A DNA stretch of 64,000 nucleotides. It comes from Alphaproteobacteria bacterium HGW-Alphaproteobacteria-7. Its GTDB lineage: Bacteria; Pseudomonadota; Alphaproteobacteria; Sphingomonadales; Sphingomonadaceae. The notes beneath the pieces are model-generated. The model worked only from the letters and a program-made list of their open reading frames with translations. It was not told where the DNA came from and did no database searches. Where the stretch lies: positions 106,682 to 170,681 of the forward strand of contig PHEB01000005.1 of the NCBI GenBank assembly GCA_002842735.1. The letters run 5' to 3'. Positions within the stretch are counted from its first letter, which is position 1. Every line of letters starts with the position of its first letter. Shown here in pieces: positions 26,288-35,770 of this stretch. The translations under genes and the position numbers were made by a program.

Positions 26288-27304
26288 TCAGTGCGCCGCG
26301 TTCCTCGGCGGTTCACGGCGGAAGCGCCAAACGCGCATCATCACCCCGACTTTCTCGACCCGCTCAACGCCAGCCTGAGCCAGCACACCGCCGATTGAGG
26401 CGTTGTTGCCCTGCCATAGCCGATCCCACGCCCGCGCGGCTTCCGCGCGTGTGGCATGGCCGCCCAGCGCGGCGATAATCCGCACCAGCGTTTCAATCCC
26501 CACCACGCGCGGCGCATTGGCGCAATAGGAATAGACCGGCGTGCCGGGCGCAGTGTCATCGCGCATCACCATCTCATGCCAATCGCATTCGGCATACCAA
26601 TCGAGCGCCTGCCAGCCTTCGGCCAAATGTGCCGCGCTGGCAGCCAGCTGCACCGAGTCAAGCCAGTCGCTCGCCTCGGCCAGACGCGCGCGCATCTGCA
26701 CGCGGTCAAAATCGGGATTGGCGTTGGAGGGATCGGTGGCCGGGGTGATCCCGCAGGCCGCAACCACCTGCGCCAACTCCGCCTTGCGCCAGCCCAGCAG
26801 CGGGCGCAGCAGCGCGGTGTCGCTGTCTGCGATGGTGGTGCAGGCGCGCACGCCCGCGAGCCCTGCCAAACCGCTGCCCCGGTTAAGCCGCATCAGTAGG
26901 GTTTCGGCCTGATCATCGGCGTGGTGCGCGGTGGCGACTGCGCCCAGCCCGATATCCCGCGCCCAGCCTGCCAGCGCGGCATATCGAGCCTCACGCGCAC
27001 GGGCCTGCACATTGCCGGGGGCAAGATCGACCCGCAGCGCAGTGAAAGGAATGGCGCGTTCGCCCGCGATCCGTTGGACCAGCGCCACCTCTCCAGCCGC
27101 TTCGGGCCGCAATCCGTGGTCAATGCTGGCTACCGCGATCTGACCGGGCACGGCCGCATGGGCGAGCAGCAGCAGCGCCAGACTGTCCGGCCCGCCCGAC
27201 ACCGCCAACCCCAGCGGGCCATCACGCTCTGCCTCAGGCCACAGCGCCGCCAGATCAGCGGCGAAGCGCGCGGTCAGCGCTGGCGCGGGTTCGCTTAGCT
27301 GCAC
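26288..27304 (-). CDS. tilS: tRNA(Ile)-lysidine synthetase
   Basis: Converts C34 of tRNA-Ile(CAT) to lysidine so that it reads AUA instead of AUG. The 338-residue protein has the N-type ATP pyrophosphatase P-loop LAVSGGPDSLALL and the HHADDQAETLLMRL motif. The C-terminal domain of longer homologues is short here, which is common in alphaproteobacteria. The start is a GTG at 27304 that overlaps the end of cpoB by 10 bp, so translation is coupled. Confidence 0.95.
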   Translation of the reverse strand: MQLSEPAPALTARFAADLAALWPEAERDGPLGLAVSGGPDSLALLLLAHAAVPGQIAVASIDHGLRPEAAGEVALVQRIAGERAIPFTALRVDLAPGNVQARAREARYAALAGWARDIGLGAVATAHHADDQAETLLMRLNRGSGLAGLAGVRACTTIADSDTALLRPLLGWRKAELAQVVAACGITPATDPSNANPDFDRVQMRARLAEASDWLDSVQLAASAAHLAEGWQALDWYAECDWHEMVMRDDTAPGTPVYSYCANAPRVVGIETLVRIIAALGGHATRAEAARAWDRLWQGNNASIGGVLAQAGVERVEKVGVMMRVWRFRREPPRNAAH

Positions 27305-28254
27305 GTCACCTTGGCGCGGTTGGCCTGATACTCATCGGCCAGCCGCCCGGAAGCGATCAGCGGATAGGTTTCAGCAAATTCGGCCAGCGCGATGCAGGCC
27401 CGCTTGGTATCCTTCATCGCGATCATCGACGCGCCAAGATAAAGCAGGCTGTCAGCCGCTCGGTCGCCGTTCTTGTTCGCCTGATAGTTGCGCAGGAACC
27501 AGCGCGCGGCATCTTCGGGCAGGTTGTCATCAAGGAACGCGCGGCCCAGCAAGTTGCGGCCAAAACTGATGCGCGAATGGGTGGGGTATTGCTCAACGAA
27601 TTTGGTCAGTTGCTGGCGCGCTTCTGGATAGAAGCCCGCGTTCCACAGGCGGAAGCCATAGGAATATTCGTCATCCCCAGCATCATCCGTCTGCGGTTTG
27701 GCAATTTCCTGCACCGCGGCAAGACGGGTCGGGCTGGGTATGGCAACCGGCGGGGGTGCGGGCTGGGCCGAAGCGGGCGCTGCCACCGCTACCGTCGTTG
27801 TAGAGGGCGCAAGGCCGAGGATGTCTGCCGACGCTGGATCGGGTACGCCTAACGGTGCGTCCGTCGCAGTCTCAAGCGTGACCAGCCGCATTTCCAACTG
27901 TGAAAGCGCATTGGCCTGCTCTTCCGAGCGCGCGGTGAGTGTCCGCAACTGCCCTTCCAACGCATCGAGCCGCACCAGAATATCGGTCACCGCAGTGGTC
28001 GCGGGGGGGCTGATGTTCGAAGCCGTGACACCGCCTCCCTCGGTTCCCGGCGCGATCTGCGGTTCAAAAAAACGCCCATCACCGCCGGGGAACACCTTGC
28101 GCTGCAAGGCGCGCACTTCGGACTCGATCTTGCGGATCCGCGCCTCTGCCGCATTATCCTGTGCCATGGCGGGCACGGACACTGTCACAATCGTCGCCGC
28201 AGCAAGTGCCACGCCGACAAGCCGCAGTGGGAATATCCGGAACGCGGTGGTCAT
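27295..28254 (-). CDS. cpoB: Cell division coordinator CpoB (YbgF)
   Basis: Periplasmic Tol-Pal-associated protein of 319 residues that links outer-membrane constriction with peptidoglycan synthesis. It has a signal peptide (to about residue 31, PAMAQD), a coiled-coil segment (AEARIRKIESEVRALQRKV and residues 90-125), an Ala/Pro linker and C-terminal TPR repeats (residues about 200-315, YSYGFRLWNAGFYPEARQQL). Elsewhere it usually ends the tol-pal operon; here tilS follows it, as in many alphaproteobacteria. Confidence 0.9.
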   Translation of the reverse strand: MTTAFRIFPLRLVGVALAAATIVTVSVPAMAQDNAAEARIRKIESEVRALQRKVFPGGDGRFFEPQIAPGTEGGGVTASNISPPATTAVTDILVRLDALEGQLRTLTARSEEQANALSQLEMRLVTLETATDAPLGVPDPASADILGLAPSTTTVAVAAPASAQPAPPPVAIPSPTRLAAVQEIAKPQTDDAGDDEYSYGFRLWNAGFYPEARQQLTKFVEQYPTHSRISFGRNLLGRAFLDDNLPEDAARWFLRNYQANKNGDRAADSLLYLGASMIAMKDTKRACIALAEFAETYPLIASGRLADEYQANRAKVTCS

Positions 28255-28396
28255 GGCTCGTCAGGCTCCCTGATAATGGCCGCGCGGGTTTGCAGCGGCG
28301 CACATGAACGGTTGCGGAATCCTTGCCGTGTCCCGACCGCCAAGTCGAGAGCGGCGCAGCACCTAATCAACGATAAATCGCAACGCCTTGCGCAGA

Positions 28397-29386
28397 TCAG
28401 TCGGGCGCAGCCTCGTCATTACCGTCATCCGAAGGCTCCGGCGCAGGGGCAGGCGTACTATCGGGCGCTGGCGCTGTCGGGGCTGCTGGAACCTCGGGAC
28501 TGCGTGATATGGCGGCAGGGGCAGGCGCAGGCCGCGATGGCGCGGTCCGTATCGCAGCAGGCGCGCTGACATCCGGGGCAACCGCTTGTGCCGATGGCCC
28601 GCGCGCCAGCAGCGCGGCGGCTGAAACCGGCGCGTTTGACAGGGTCATCGCCCGATCAGCCAGCTTGGCAGCTGGCTTGCCGCCGACAGTGATTTCCAGC
28701 GCATCGGGACGTCCGGTGTTGATCCGGGGATCGGTGGCTGTGGCCGGAACAGTCACAGCCTCACCCCGTCGCAACGTGCGTTCGAGCAGCCGTTCGCCGC
28801 CTTCCTCGTAGACCCGCAGCCACACGCCGTCTTCGAGCGCGGTCAGCACCACGACCGCGCCCGGATCAGGTGAAGTCATCGCCGTGCTCGGTCGGGCGAC
28901 GGGTGGGGGCGCAGGATCAGGGGCCGGAGTGAGCAGCGAGCCAGGCTCGGTTCCCGCGCCGAAATAGGAACTGTAGAATGCAAATGCTCCGACCGCGAGC
29001 ACGAACGCCGCGATCGCCCCCGCCCACGCCAGCCCTGCCGAAGGCAGCCGCGCCGGATCGCCTGGTTCCATCCCCGATCCGGGCGCCGTGCGGCGCATCG
29101 TGCCATCGGCAAGTTCCGATCGCACCGCATCGGTGATCTTGACTGGGTCAAGGCCTACGGCTTTGGCAAAGGTGCGTGAAAAGCCGATCGCATAGGCCCG
29201 CGAAGGCAATGCCTCGAATTGCCCGGACTCGATAACCTGCAGGTGGCGAACGGGAATCCGGGTTTCAGCCGCGACTTGCGCCAGATCGACCTGCAGCGCT
29301 TCACGCGCGGCGCGCAATTGCGCCCCTGCCCCGACGTTGGTGGTTTCGCCAGCGCCATCTGCGCTTTCGTCGTGCTCGCTGTCCAT
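28397..29386 (-). CDS. rodZ: RodZ-like helix-turn-helix membrane protein
   Basis: Bitopic inner-membrane protein of 329 residues related to RodZ, which ties MreB to the elongation machinery. Residues about 20-85 form the HTH_25 domain (QLRAAREALQVDLAQVAAET, VRHLQVIESGQFEALPSRAY). A single transmembrane helix lies at about 125-145, followed by a Pro-rich periplasmic segment and a DUF4115 domain (EDGVWLRVYEEGGERLLERT). The C-terminus is a long Ala/Pro tail. The ATG at 29386 is chosen as the start of the conserved protein; an ATG 31 codons earlier is open too. ptsP lies upstream. Confidence 0.87.
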   Translation of the reverse strand: MDSEHDESADGAGETTNVGAGAQLRAAREALQVDLAQVAAETRIPVRHLQVIESGQFEALPSRAYAIGFSRTFAKAVGLDPVKITDAVRSELADGTMRRTAPGSGMEPGDPARLPSAGLAWAGAIAAFVLAVGAFAFYSSYFGAGTEPGSLLTPAPDPAPPPVARPSTAMTSPDPGAVVVLTALEDGVWLRVYEEGGERLLERTLRRGEAVTVPATATDPRINTGRPDALEITVGGKPAAKLADRAMTLSNAPVSAAALLARGPSAQAVAPDVSAPAAIRTAPSRPAPAPAAISRSPEVPAAPTAPAPDSTPAPAPEPSDDGNDEAAPD

Positions 29387-29531
29387 GACCCGGGTCCGCG
29401 CCTTCTGCCGAGGCTGTGAGTGTGAATTTACCTGAATTTCCCTTTGGTGGGACTCGCCTGTTGCAGGGGGGTCTGTCAAGCATTGCGCGTGCGGGGCGGC
29501 GCGTGCAGCACTCGCTCAGCCGCATTAACAA

Positions 29532-31802
29532 TCAATCATATTCGATTTCGCGCGCATCGGCCCATGCTGACAGTTCGGTGCGCAGGTTGCAGCCGGGGTC
29601 AGCCAGCCAGCCGGTCATTGCTGCTGACAGTTCGGCAAGATCGATCTTGCGCACCAATTCCTTGATCGGGCCAACCGCCGCCGGGGTGATCGACAGGCGG
29701 CGATATCCGATGGCCATCAACGCCAGCGCCTCCAGCCTGCGCCCGCCCATTTCGCCGCAGACCCCGATATCGACCCCGCTGCCGATGCTCGATTGCATAA
29801 CCCGCCGCAGGAAGCGGATGATCGACGTGCTGAGCCAATCGTAGCGTTCGGCCAGTTTGGGATTGGCGCGGTCGGCGGCAAACAGGAACTGGGTGAGATC
29901 ATTGGTGCCGATCGACAGGAAACTGAGGCGCGGCAGCAGCAGATCGAGCACCTCCGCCAGCGCCGGAACTTCCAGCATCGCGCCAAAGTGAATGCGTTCA
30001 GGCAACAGCTTCTTTTTCGCGCGCAGGTAAGCAAGTTGTTCGTCGAACACCGCCTTGGCGGCGTCAAACTCCCACGGCTCGGAAACCATTGGGAACATTA
30101 CGTAAAGCGACCGTCCAGCCGATGCCTCGATCAACGAACGCGCCTGAACCTTCATCAACCCTTCGCGTTCCAGCGCAAGCCGCAGAGCGCGCCAGCCCAT
30201 CGCCGGGTTTTCATCCTGCTCGGCAATTTCCGAGGCGAGGTAGGGCACCGACTTGTCACCCCCGATATCAACCGTGCGGAAGATCACTGGTTTGTCGCCG
30301 GCCGCCTCCAGCACGTCACGATAAAGCCGGGTCTGACGGTCGCGCTGCGGCAGTGTGGCCGATACGAGGAACTGGAATTCGGTGCGGAACAGGCCAACAC
30401 CGTCAGCACCGGTCATCGCGAGCGAGCTCATATCATCGCGCAGCCCAGCGTTTATCATCACCTGAATGCGGGTGCCGCAGCGGGTGAACGGTTCGACATC
30501 ACGCAGCGACGCATAGGCCGCCTGCTTTTCGCGCGATTTGGCAAACCGCGCCTGAAATGCATCGGCAACCTGCGGAAGCGGGCGCACGATGGCATTGCCC
30601 GCACCTGCATCAAGCAGGATCTCGTCGCCTTCGCGGATAGTGGTGCGTACGCCTTTGGTGCGGCCAATCACCGGCACGTTCATGGCGCGGGCAACGATCA
30701 CCACGTGCGCGGTAAGCGAGCCTTCTTCAAGGATCACACCCTTCAATCGCCGCTTGTCGTATTCGAGCAATTCCGCCGGGCCAAGATTGCGCGCGATCAG
30801 GATGGTATCACGGCGCAGGCCTTGCGATGCGGCTGTGCCGACCTGACCCGAAACCGTGCGCAACAGGCGGTTCGCGAGATCTTCGAGATCGTGCATCCGG
30901 TCTGCCAGCAACGGATCGTCGATCTCGCGCATCCGCATCCGTGTGTGTTGTTGCACGCGTTCAATGGCCGCTTCGGCGGTCAGGCCGCTATCGATCGCCT
31001 CGTTTATGCGCCGCGACCAGCCTTCGTCATAGGCGAACATCTTGTAGGTTTCGAGCACCTCTTCGTGTTCGCCGCCGACGCCGAATTCGGCCTGACTGGC
31101 CAGCGTGTCGATCTGTTCGCGCATCCGGTCAAACGCGCGGTAAACCCGCTGCCGTTCTGCCTCGACATCCTCGGCCATGACCTGAGTGATCTCGACACGC
31201 GGTTGATGATAGACGGCAAACCCGGCCCCCAGCCCTTTCACCAAAGTCAGGCCGGTCAGGGTCTGCGGCCCGGTCTGTTCCTGCGTCAGCCCGCGCGCTT
31301 CTTCTTCGTCGACCAGTTCGGCATTGGTGATCAGTTCGGACAGCACCATCGCAGTGGTCTGGAGCGCCTCGATTTCGATGTCTTCGTAGCGGCGCTGCTC
31401 GACATGCTGGACGCACAATACGCCCACCGCGCGTTCGCGGTAAACAATCGGTACGCCAGCAAAGGAGTGGAACTTGTCTTCCCCTGTTTCAGGGCGGTAG
31501 AGAAAGTCAGGGTGCGCCTTGGCTTCAGCCAGGTTGAGCGTATCGACCTTCTGCGCGATCACGCCAGTCAGCCCTTCGCCAACCGCCATGCGGGTCACGT
31601 GCACCGCGCCCTGATTGAGGCCGCGGGTGGCGAAGAGTTCGAGCATGCCTTCGCGCAGCAGATAAATCGAGCAAACCTCGCTCGACAGGCATTCGCCGAT
31701 GATTTCGACCACCTGATCCAGCTTGGCCTGCGCGTGCAGGCGCGATGCCATGACTTCGGTCAGGCGGGTGAGTATCTGGCGGGCGGCAGCGGCAGCAGTC
31801 AT
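29532..31802 (-). CDS. ptsP: Phosphoenolpyruvate-protein phosphotransferase PtsP (EI-Ntr)
   Basis: First enzyme of the nitrogen-related phosphotransferase system: it autophosphorylates from PEP and passes phosphate to NPr. At 756 residues it has an N-terminal GAF domain (about 20-160) that senses glutamine in other bacteria, the PEP-utiliser N-terminal domain, the mobile phosphohistidine domain (GSLTAHVVIVARAMNVPVIG, catalytic His) and the C-terminal PEP-binding barrel (FRTEFQFL, GTNDLTQF, VCGEMGG). No ptsN or ptsO is in the window. Confidence 0.96.
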   Translation of the reverse strand: MTAAAAARQILTRLTEVMASRLHAQAKLDQVVEIIGECLSSEVCSIYLLREGMLELFATRGLNQGAVHVTRMAVGEGLTGVIAQKVDTLNLAEAKAHPDFLYRPETGEDKFHSFAGVPIVYRERAVGVLCVQHVEQRRYEDIEIEALQTTAMVLSELITNAELVDEEEARGLTQEQTGPQTLTGLTLVKGLGAGFAVYHQPRVEITQVMAEDVEAERQRVYRAFDRMREQIDTLASQAEFGVGGEHEEVLETYKMFAYDEGWSRRINEAIDSGLTAEAAIERVQQHTRMRMREIDDPLLADRMHDLEDLANRLLRTVSGQVGTAASQGLRRDTILIARNLGPAELLEYDKRRLKGVILEEGSLTAHVVIVARAMNVPVIGRTKGVRTTIREGDEILLDAGAGNAIVRPLPQVADAFQARFAKSREKQAAYASLRDVEPFTRCGTRIQVMINAGLRDDMSSLAMTGADGVGLFRTEFQFLVSATLPQRDRQTRLYRDVLEAAGDKPVIFRTVDIGGDKSVPYLASEIAEQDENPAMGWRALRLALEREGLMKVQARSLIEASAGRSLYVMFPMVSEPWEFDAAKAVFDEQLAYLRAKKKLLPERIHFGAMLEVPALAEVLDLLLPRLSFLSIGTNDLTQFLFAADRANPKLAERYDWLSTSIIRFLRRVMQSSIGSGVDIGVCGEMGGRRLEALALMAIGYRRLSITPAAVGPIKELVRKIDLAELSAAMTGWLADPGCNLRTELSAWADAREIEYD

Positions 31803-31883
31803 GGAAATATTGGCTTAGGCACTCCGCTGGGTAAATGCAAAAGCGCAGATCACGTCTGCTGCCGCCTGGCTGAAGCGCAGCGA

Positions 31884-32051
31884 TCAGTGGCTGGCAATTT
31901 CTTCCTTCAATCGCAATTTCTGCTTCTTGATCGCCTGGATCATCGCGGTGTCGGGCACAGGCCTTGCCATTTCATCGCGCAGGCGAGCTTCGAGGCCGGC
32001 GTGCTTGCTGTGAAGGGCGTGGAGGTGGGAAGACACTGCGGTCGATGCCAT
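31884..32051 (-). CDS. DUF465 (YdcH-like) small protein
   Basis: Small 55-residue charged helical protein, HLHALHSKHAGLEARLRDEM followed by IKKQKLRLKEEIASH, which is the DUF465/YdcH pattern. The family function is unknown. The ATG at 32051 has a clear AAGGAG seven bases upstream. It is downstream of the divergent DUF465 gene at 32346 and upstream of ptsP. Confidence 0.85.
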   Translation of the reverse strand: MASTAVSSHLHALHSKHAGLEARLRDEMARPVPDTAMIQAIKKQKLRLKEEIASH

Positions 32052-32345
32052 ATTGCGTTCTCCTTGCATGCGGGGGGATGCCCCCGGAACAGGCGACTCG
32101 GCACAAACACGGCCGGGCCGCAGGTTCCATTGAAACCATATTGAGCCTGCCTTGCAAAGCCCTGATGGACTGCAAATCGATGCAACCGCGCTTTGCTGAG
32201 ATGAACCGACATTCGGCCACCCCCGCCGCGCCAAGGTGGAAAATGTGCGAGGCACCTTATCGAATCGCACGCGAACGCGTAGCGGGGCCAATGATTACGC
32301 GAATGTCAGGCCAGCAGACCGGCGCAGCGCAGAAGGGGATTAAGG
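32052..32345. other. Intergenic region between divergent DUF465 genes
   Basis: This 294-bp gap must hold both promoters. I see no tRNA, repeat or conserved palindrome in it. Confidence 0.4.
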
Positions 32346-32555
32346 ATGACTGAGCAGGAACTCAGGAAAAATCTTGAGCTGCTCAAGACCGAGCATCGCG
32401 ACCTTGACGCCGCGATTGCCGCCTTGACCGAGGCTGCGCTTGGCAGTTCATCTGCCGATCAATTGCAGATTGCCCGCCTGAAGAAGCGCAAGCTGCGGCT
32501 GAGAGATCAGATCGCGATCATCGAAGACACGCTGTTGCCCGACATTATTGCGTGA
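32346..32555 (+). CDS. DUF465 (YdcH-like) small protein, second copy
   Basis: A 69-residue helical protein with the same end pattern as the gene at 31884 (RLKKRKLRLRDQIAIIED), so it is another DUF465 member. It starts at an ATG preceded by AAGG. It may be transcribed with the rcdA-like gene 131 bp downstream. Function unknown. Confidence 0.82.
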   Translation: MTEQELRKNLELLKTEHRDLDAAIAALTEAALGSSSADQLQIARLKKRKLRLRDQIAIIEDTLLPDIIA

Positions 32556-32686
32556 TTGCCGCCGCCGGCAGCATGGTTATCAAGTGGTGAAAATTGTTCC
32601 GTGCCGGGACGTTCGCAAAAATTGCTTGGAAAGTAACCATACCATAGTGGCGGGCCGCCCTCACCCGGCGTAATCTGGCGCACACC

Positions 32687-33151
32687 ATGACCCGAACCAC
32701 CAGTCTGTCCCGCCCGATCATCGAGGCGCTCTATACCGAAGCACTTGTGCTTGCTGATGAAGTCCGCGCGGTGTTCGCCTGCGGCACCCGCCCTGCGGCA
32801 ATTGGCGAGGATACCTATATCCGCCTCGCGCTGTCCACCGAAGGGCTGAAAACCACCACCCGGATGATGCATCTGCTGGCATGGCTGCTGAATCAACGCG
32901 CGCTGATTTCAGGCGAGCTCAGCGAAAATCAGGTGCGGCTGCACGGCGCATTACCGCCCGACCGCGGTTCGGACGAAAACCAGCTCGCGTTGCTCGAACC
33001 AGAAACCCGCGAACTGATCGCCGATACCCAAAAACTGCATCAACGCATCGCCAGGTTGGACGAGGCGTGGCGGCAACATTTTGAACTGGCCTCACCCGCG
33101 CGCGCGTTTCAGGAACGGATCGGGCGCGAATTCGGGCGCAATATTGGGTAG
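32687..33151 (+). CDS. rcdA: DUF1465 protein, RcdA-like
   Basis: This 154-residue helical protein matches the DUF1465 family, to which Caulobacter RcdA belongs; RcdA is an adaptor that helps ClpXP degrade CtrA and other cell-cycle factors. Visible segments are IIEALYTEALVLADEVRAVF, RLALSTEGLKTTTRMMHLLA and RDEAWRQHFELASP-like helix 3 (residues 125-140). Equating it with RcdA by function is inference from family membership. It is convergent with glpK, six bases apart. Confidence 0.72.
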   Translation: MTRTTSLSRPIIEALYTEALVLADEVRAVFACGTRPAAIGEDTYIRLALSTEGLKTTTRMMHLLAWLLNQRALISGELSENQVRLHGALPPDRGSDENQLALLEPETRELIADTQKLHQRIARLDEAWRQHFELASPARAFQERIGREFGRNIG

Positions 33152-33156
33152 GTTAA

Positions 33157-34629
33157 TCAAGCAGCGGCCATCGCTTTTCGCCACCGCTTCAACCGTTCTT
33201 CGCGCACCCCGGCTGCCAGCTGCGGTGTAAACCGGGCAAGCTCGCCGCGCATCGCCTCTGCCGCTGCATCGAGGCTGGGATATAGCCCCGCCCCGGTCGC
33301 CGCCAGCATTGCTGCGCCGAGTGCGGTCGTTTCGACAAAGCCGGGGCGTTCGACCGTGATCCCCAGCATATCGGCAAGATCCTGCGCCATCCAGTTGTTG
33401 GCCGCCATGCCGCCATCGATCCGCAAGGCCTGCCACGCCGCACCATCGGCAGCGAAGGCGGTGGCAAGATCATGCGTCTGATGCGCCATCGCCTCCAATG
33501 CCGCGCGGGCCAGATGCGCCTTTCCGCTGGAAAAACTCAGCCCCGCAATCACCCCGCGCGCATCGGCCCGCCAATGCGGCGCGCCAAGGCCCGACAGCGC
33601 GGGCACAATCACTACGCCGCCGCTATCGGGGATCGACCGGGCGAGCGCCTCGGTCTCTGCGGCCACATCAACAATGCCGAGCGAATCGCGCAGCCATTGC
33701 ACCAGACTGCCCGCGACAAATACCGATCCTTCGATGGCATAGGTGCGCTTGCCGCCCAGCTGCGTCAGCACCGTGCCCAGCAGGCGATTGGACGATCGCG
33801 GGATGGCTTCGCCCTGACAGGTCAGCACGAAGGCACCAGTGCCATAGGTCGCCTTGGTTTGGCCGGGTGCGAGGCAGGCCTGCCCGATAGTCGCCGCCTG
33901 CTGATCGCCAGCAAAGCCGGTGATCGGGATTGCTCTGCCGAACAACGCCGGGTCTGTAGCGATATCATTGCTGGCACAGTCGATCACCTGCGGCAACGCG
34001 GCGCGCGGCACGCCGATAAGATCGCAAAGCCCGGCATCAAACTGCGCGCCTTCCAGCTCCATCAACAGCGTGCGGCTGGCGTTGGTGGCGTCCGATACGT
34101 GCTGCGCGCCTCCGGTCAGCTTGTAAGTCAACCAGCTTTCCACCGTTCCGAAGGCCAGCGTCCCACGCTCTGCTGCGCCGCGCACCTCCGCCACATTATC
34201 GATCATCCAGCGCATCTTGGTGCCGGAAAAATAGGGATCGAGCAGCAGCCCGGTGCGGCGCTGCACCTCGCCCTCGTGCCCCGCATCGCGCAGGGCAGCA
34301 CAGAACGGTTCAGTGCGGCGATCCTGCCAGACAATGGCGTTGGTCAGCGGTTCGCCCGTCGCCTTGTCCCACGCCACCACGGTTTCGCGCTGGTTGGTGA
34401 TGCCAATGCAGGCGATACTGGCCGCGCCGCCTGCCTTGCCGATTACCGCCCGCGCGCAAGCAAAGCTCTTGTCCCAGATTTCGCGCGGGTCATGTTCGAC
34501 CCAGCCCGATTGTGGATAATGTTGAGTCAGTGGCTCCTGCGCGCTCGTCACCAGTGCGCCGTCGGCTGCGAACAGCATCGCGCGGGTGGAGGTGGTGCCT
34601 TCGTCCAGCACCAAAATGTAATCAGACAT
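33157..34629 (-). CDS. glpK: Glycerol kinase
   Basis: Phosphorylates glycerol to glycerol 3-phosphate in the cytosol (FGGY family, 490 residues). The N-terminal phosphate loop LDEGTTSTRAMLF, WQDRRTEPF, the family motif GFAGDQQAATIGQ and the C-terminal IDGGMAANNWMAQ adenosine motif are present. The ATG at 34629 gives the usual start, MSDYILVLDEGTTS. No glpF or glpD lies next to it. Confidence 0.96.
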   Translation of the reverse strand: MSDYILVLDEGTTSTRAMLFAADGALVTSAQEPLTQHYPQSGWVEHDPREIWDKSFACARAVIGKAGGAASIACIGITNQRETVVAWDKATGEPLTNAIVWQDRRTEPFCAALRDAGHEGEVQRRTGLLLDPYFSGTKMRWMIDNVAEVRGAAERGTLAFGTVESWLTYKLTGGAQHVSDATNASRTLLMELEGAQFDAGLCDLIGVPRAALPQVIDCASNDIATDPALFGRAIPITGFAGDQQAATIGQACLAPGQTKATYGTGAFVLTCQGEAIPRSSNRLLGTVLTQLGGKRTYAIEGSVFVAGSLVQWLRDSLGIVDVAAETEALARSIPDSGGVVIVPALSGLGAPHWRADARGVIAGLSFSSGKAHLARAALEAMAHQTHDLATAFAADGAAWQALRIDGGMAANNWMAQDLADMLGITVERPGFVETTALGAAMLAATGAGLYPSLDAAAEAMRGELARFTPQLAAGVREERLKRWRKAMAAA

Positions 34630-34838
34630 CTTTGTTGCGCTACCGCTTCGCTGCTTGAGCGCGAGGGGCACTGCGCTCTTCTGTAAGACACAGTCGTAAT
34701 CGGTTGCGCAGCAACCGCAAGGGCGACTGCCCGCCCGCAGCGATGCGACCTTCAGGTCGTATGAGCGAGGATAGCCAAGCGCGCGGATGCGCGCGCCGGC
34801 GCTTGAGGCGCAAGCAAAAGACGCTCATATGCAAGGGC

Positions 34839-35717
34839 ATGGTCACGATCCCTCCCCAACCCTGGCCCACCGGCATGGCCGAAGCGGTCGAACCGCTGGT
34901 GCGCCGCGTGCTGGCGCCCAACCCTTCGCCCTATACCTTCACCGGAACCCAGACCTATGTGGTGGGCGAGGCCGACGGGCCGGATTGCGCGGTGATCGAT
35001 CCCGGCCCGAATGAGCCTGCGCATATCGACACCATCATCGCCGCCATCGCCGGTCGGCGGGTGCTGGCGATCATGTGCACCCACACCCACCGCGATCATT
35101 CGCCCGCCGCAGCGCCGTTGGCCGCGCAGACCGGCGCGGCGATTGTCGGCTGCGCGCCGCTGGTGCTCGCGTCCGAACTGCCGCGCGCGGATGAAGCCTT
35201 CGATCCCACCTACGCGCCTGATCGCGTGCTGGTGGATGGTGAGGGGATGCGCGGCACCGGGTGGACGCTGACTGCGGTTGCCACGCCCGGACACACATCA
35301 AACCACCTGTGCTATGCGCTCGAAGAAAGCGGCGCGCTGTTCACCGGCGATCACGTGATGGGCTGGTCAACCAGCGTGGTCATCCCGCCCGATGGCGACA
35401 TGGGCGATTACATGGCGAGCCTCGACAAGCTGATGGCGCGCGATGATGTGCGCTATCACTCGGCCCACGGCGCGGCGATTGAAAAGCCGCGCCAGCTGGT
35501 GCGCGGCATGATCGGCCACCGCCGCCAGCGTGAGGCGCAGATTCTGCGCTTGCTGGGTGAGGCCGCGCGGCCCGTCAGCGACTTCATCCCCGCGATGTAC
35601 AAAGGCCTCGACCCGCGCCTGATCCCAGCCGCCGAAATGAGCGTCACCGCGCATCTGATCGATCTGGAAAAACGCGGGATGGCGCGCCGCGACGACGCTG
35701 TATGGCGGGTGGCATAA
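34839..35717 (+). CDS. MBL-fold metallo-hydrolase (LACTB2-like)
   Basis: Metallo-beta-lactamase-fold hydrolase of 292 residues. The metal motif reads THTHRDHSPAA, with further ligands in ATPGHTSNH and FTGDHVMGW. A C-terminal winged-helix-like domain (residues about 225-290, RQREAQILRLLGEA, MSVTAHLIDLEKRGMARR) matches the LACTB2/RNase-like group. The substrate is unknown. I chose the ATG at 34839; a second in-frame ATG at 34875 is possible. Upstream lies a gap of 209 bp shared with glpK. Confidence 0.85.
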   Translation: MVTIPPQPWPTGMAEAVEPLVRRVLAPNPSPYTFTGTQTYVVGEADGPDCAVIDPGPNEPAHIDTIIAAIAGRRVLAIMCTHTHRDHSPAAAPLAAQTGAAIVGCAPLVLASELPRADEAFDPTYAPDRVLVDGEGMRGTGWTLTAVATPGHTSNHLCYALEESGALFTGDHVMGWSTSVVIPPDGDMGDYMASLDKLMARDDVRYHSAHGAAIEKPRQLVRGMIGHRRQREAQILRLLGEAARPVSDFIPAMYKGLDPRLIPAAEMSVTAHLIDLEKRGMARRDDAVWRVA

Positions 35718-35770
35718 CCACGCCCGCGCCCCTATATCCCCATCAACTCTCCACGACCGGGATTTGACCG

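Noticed and set aside
29793..32144. 783-codon open frame on the + strand opposite ptsP
   Set aside because: ptsP and the DUF465 gene account for this DNA on the minus strand; the frame has no protein-like motifs.
34630..34838. Possible RNA gene or repeat between glpK and the MBL gene
   Set aside because: The region has short GC-rich inverted stretches but no tRNA-like fold, terminator or copy elsewhere in the window.
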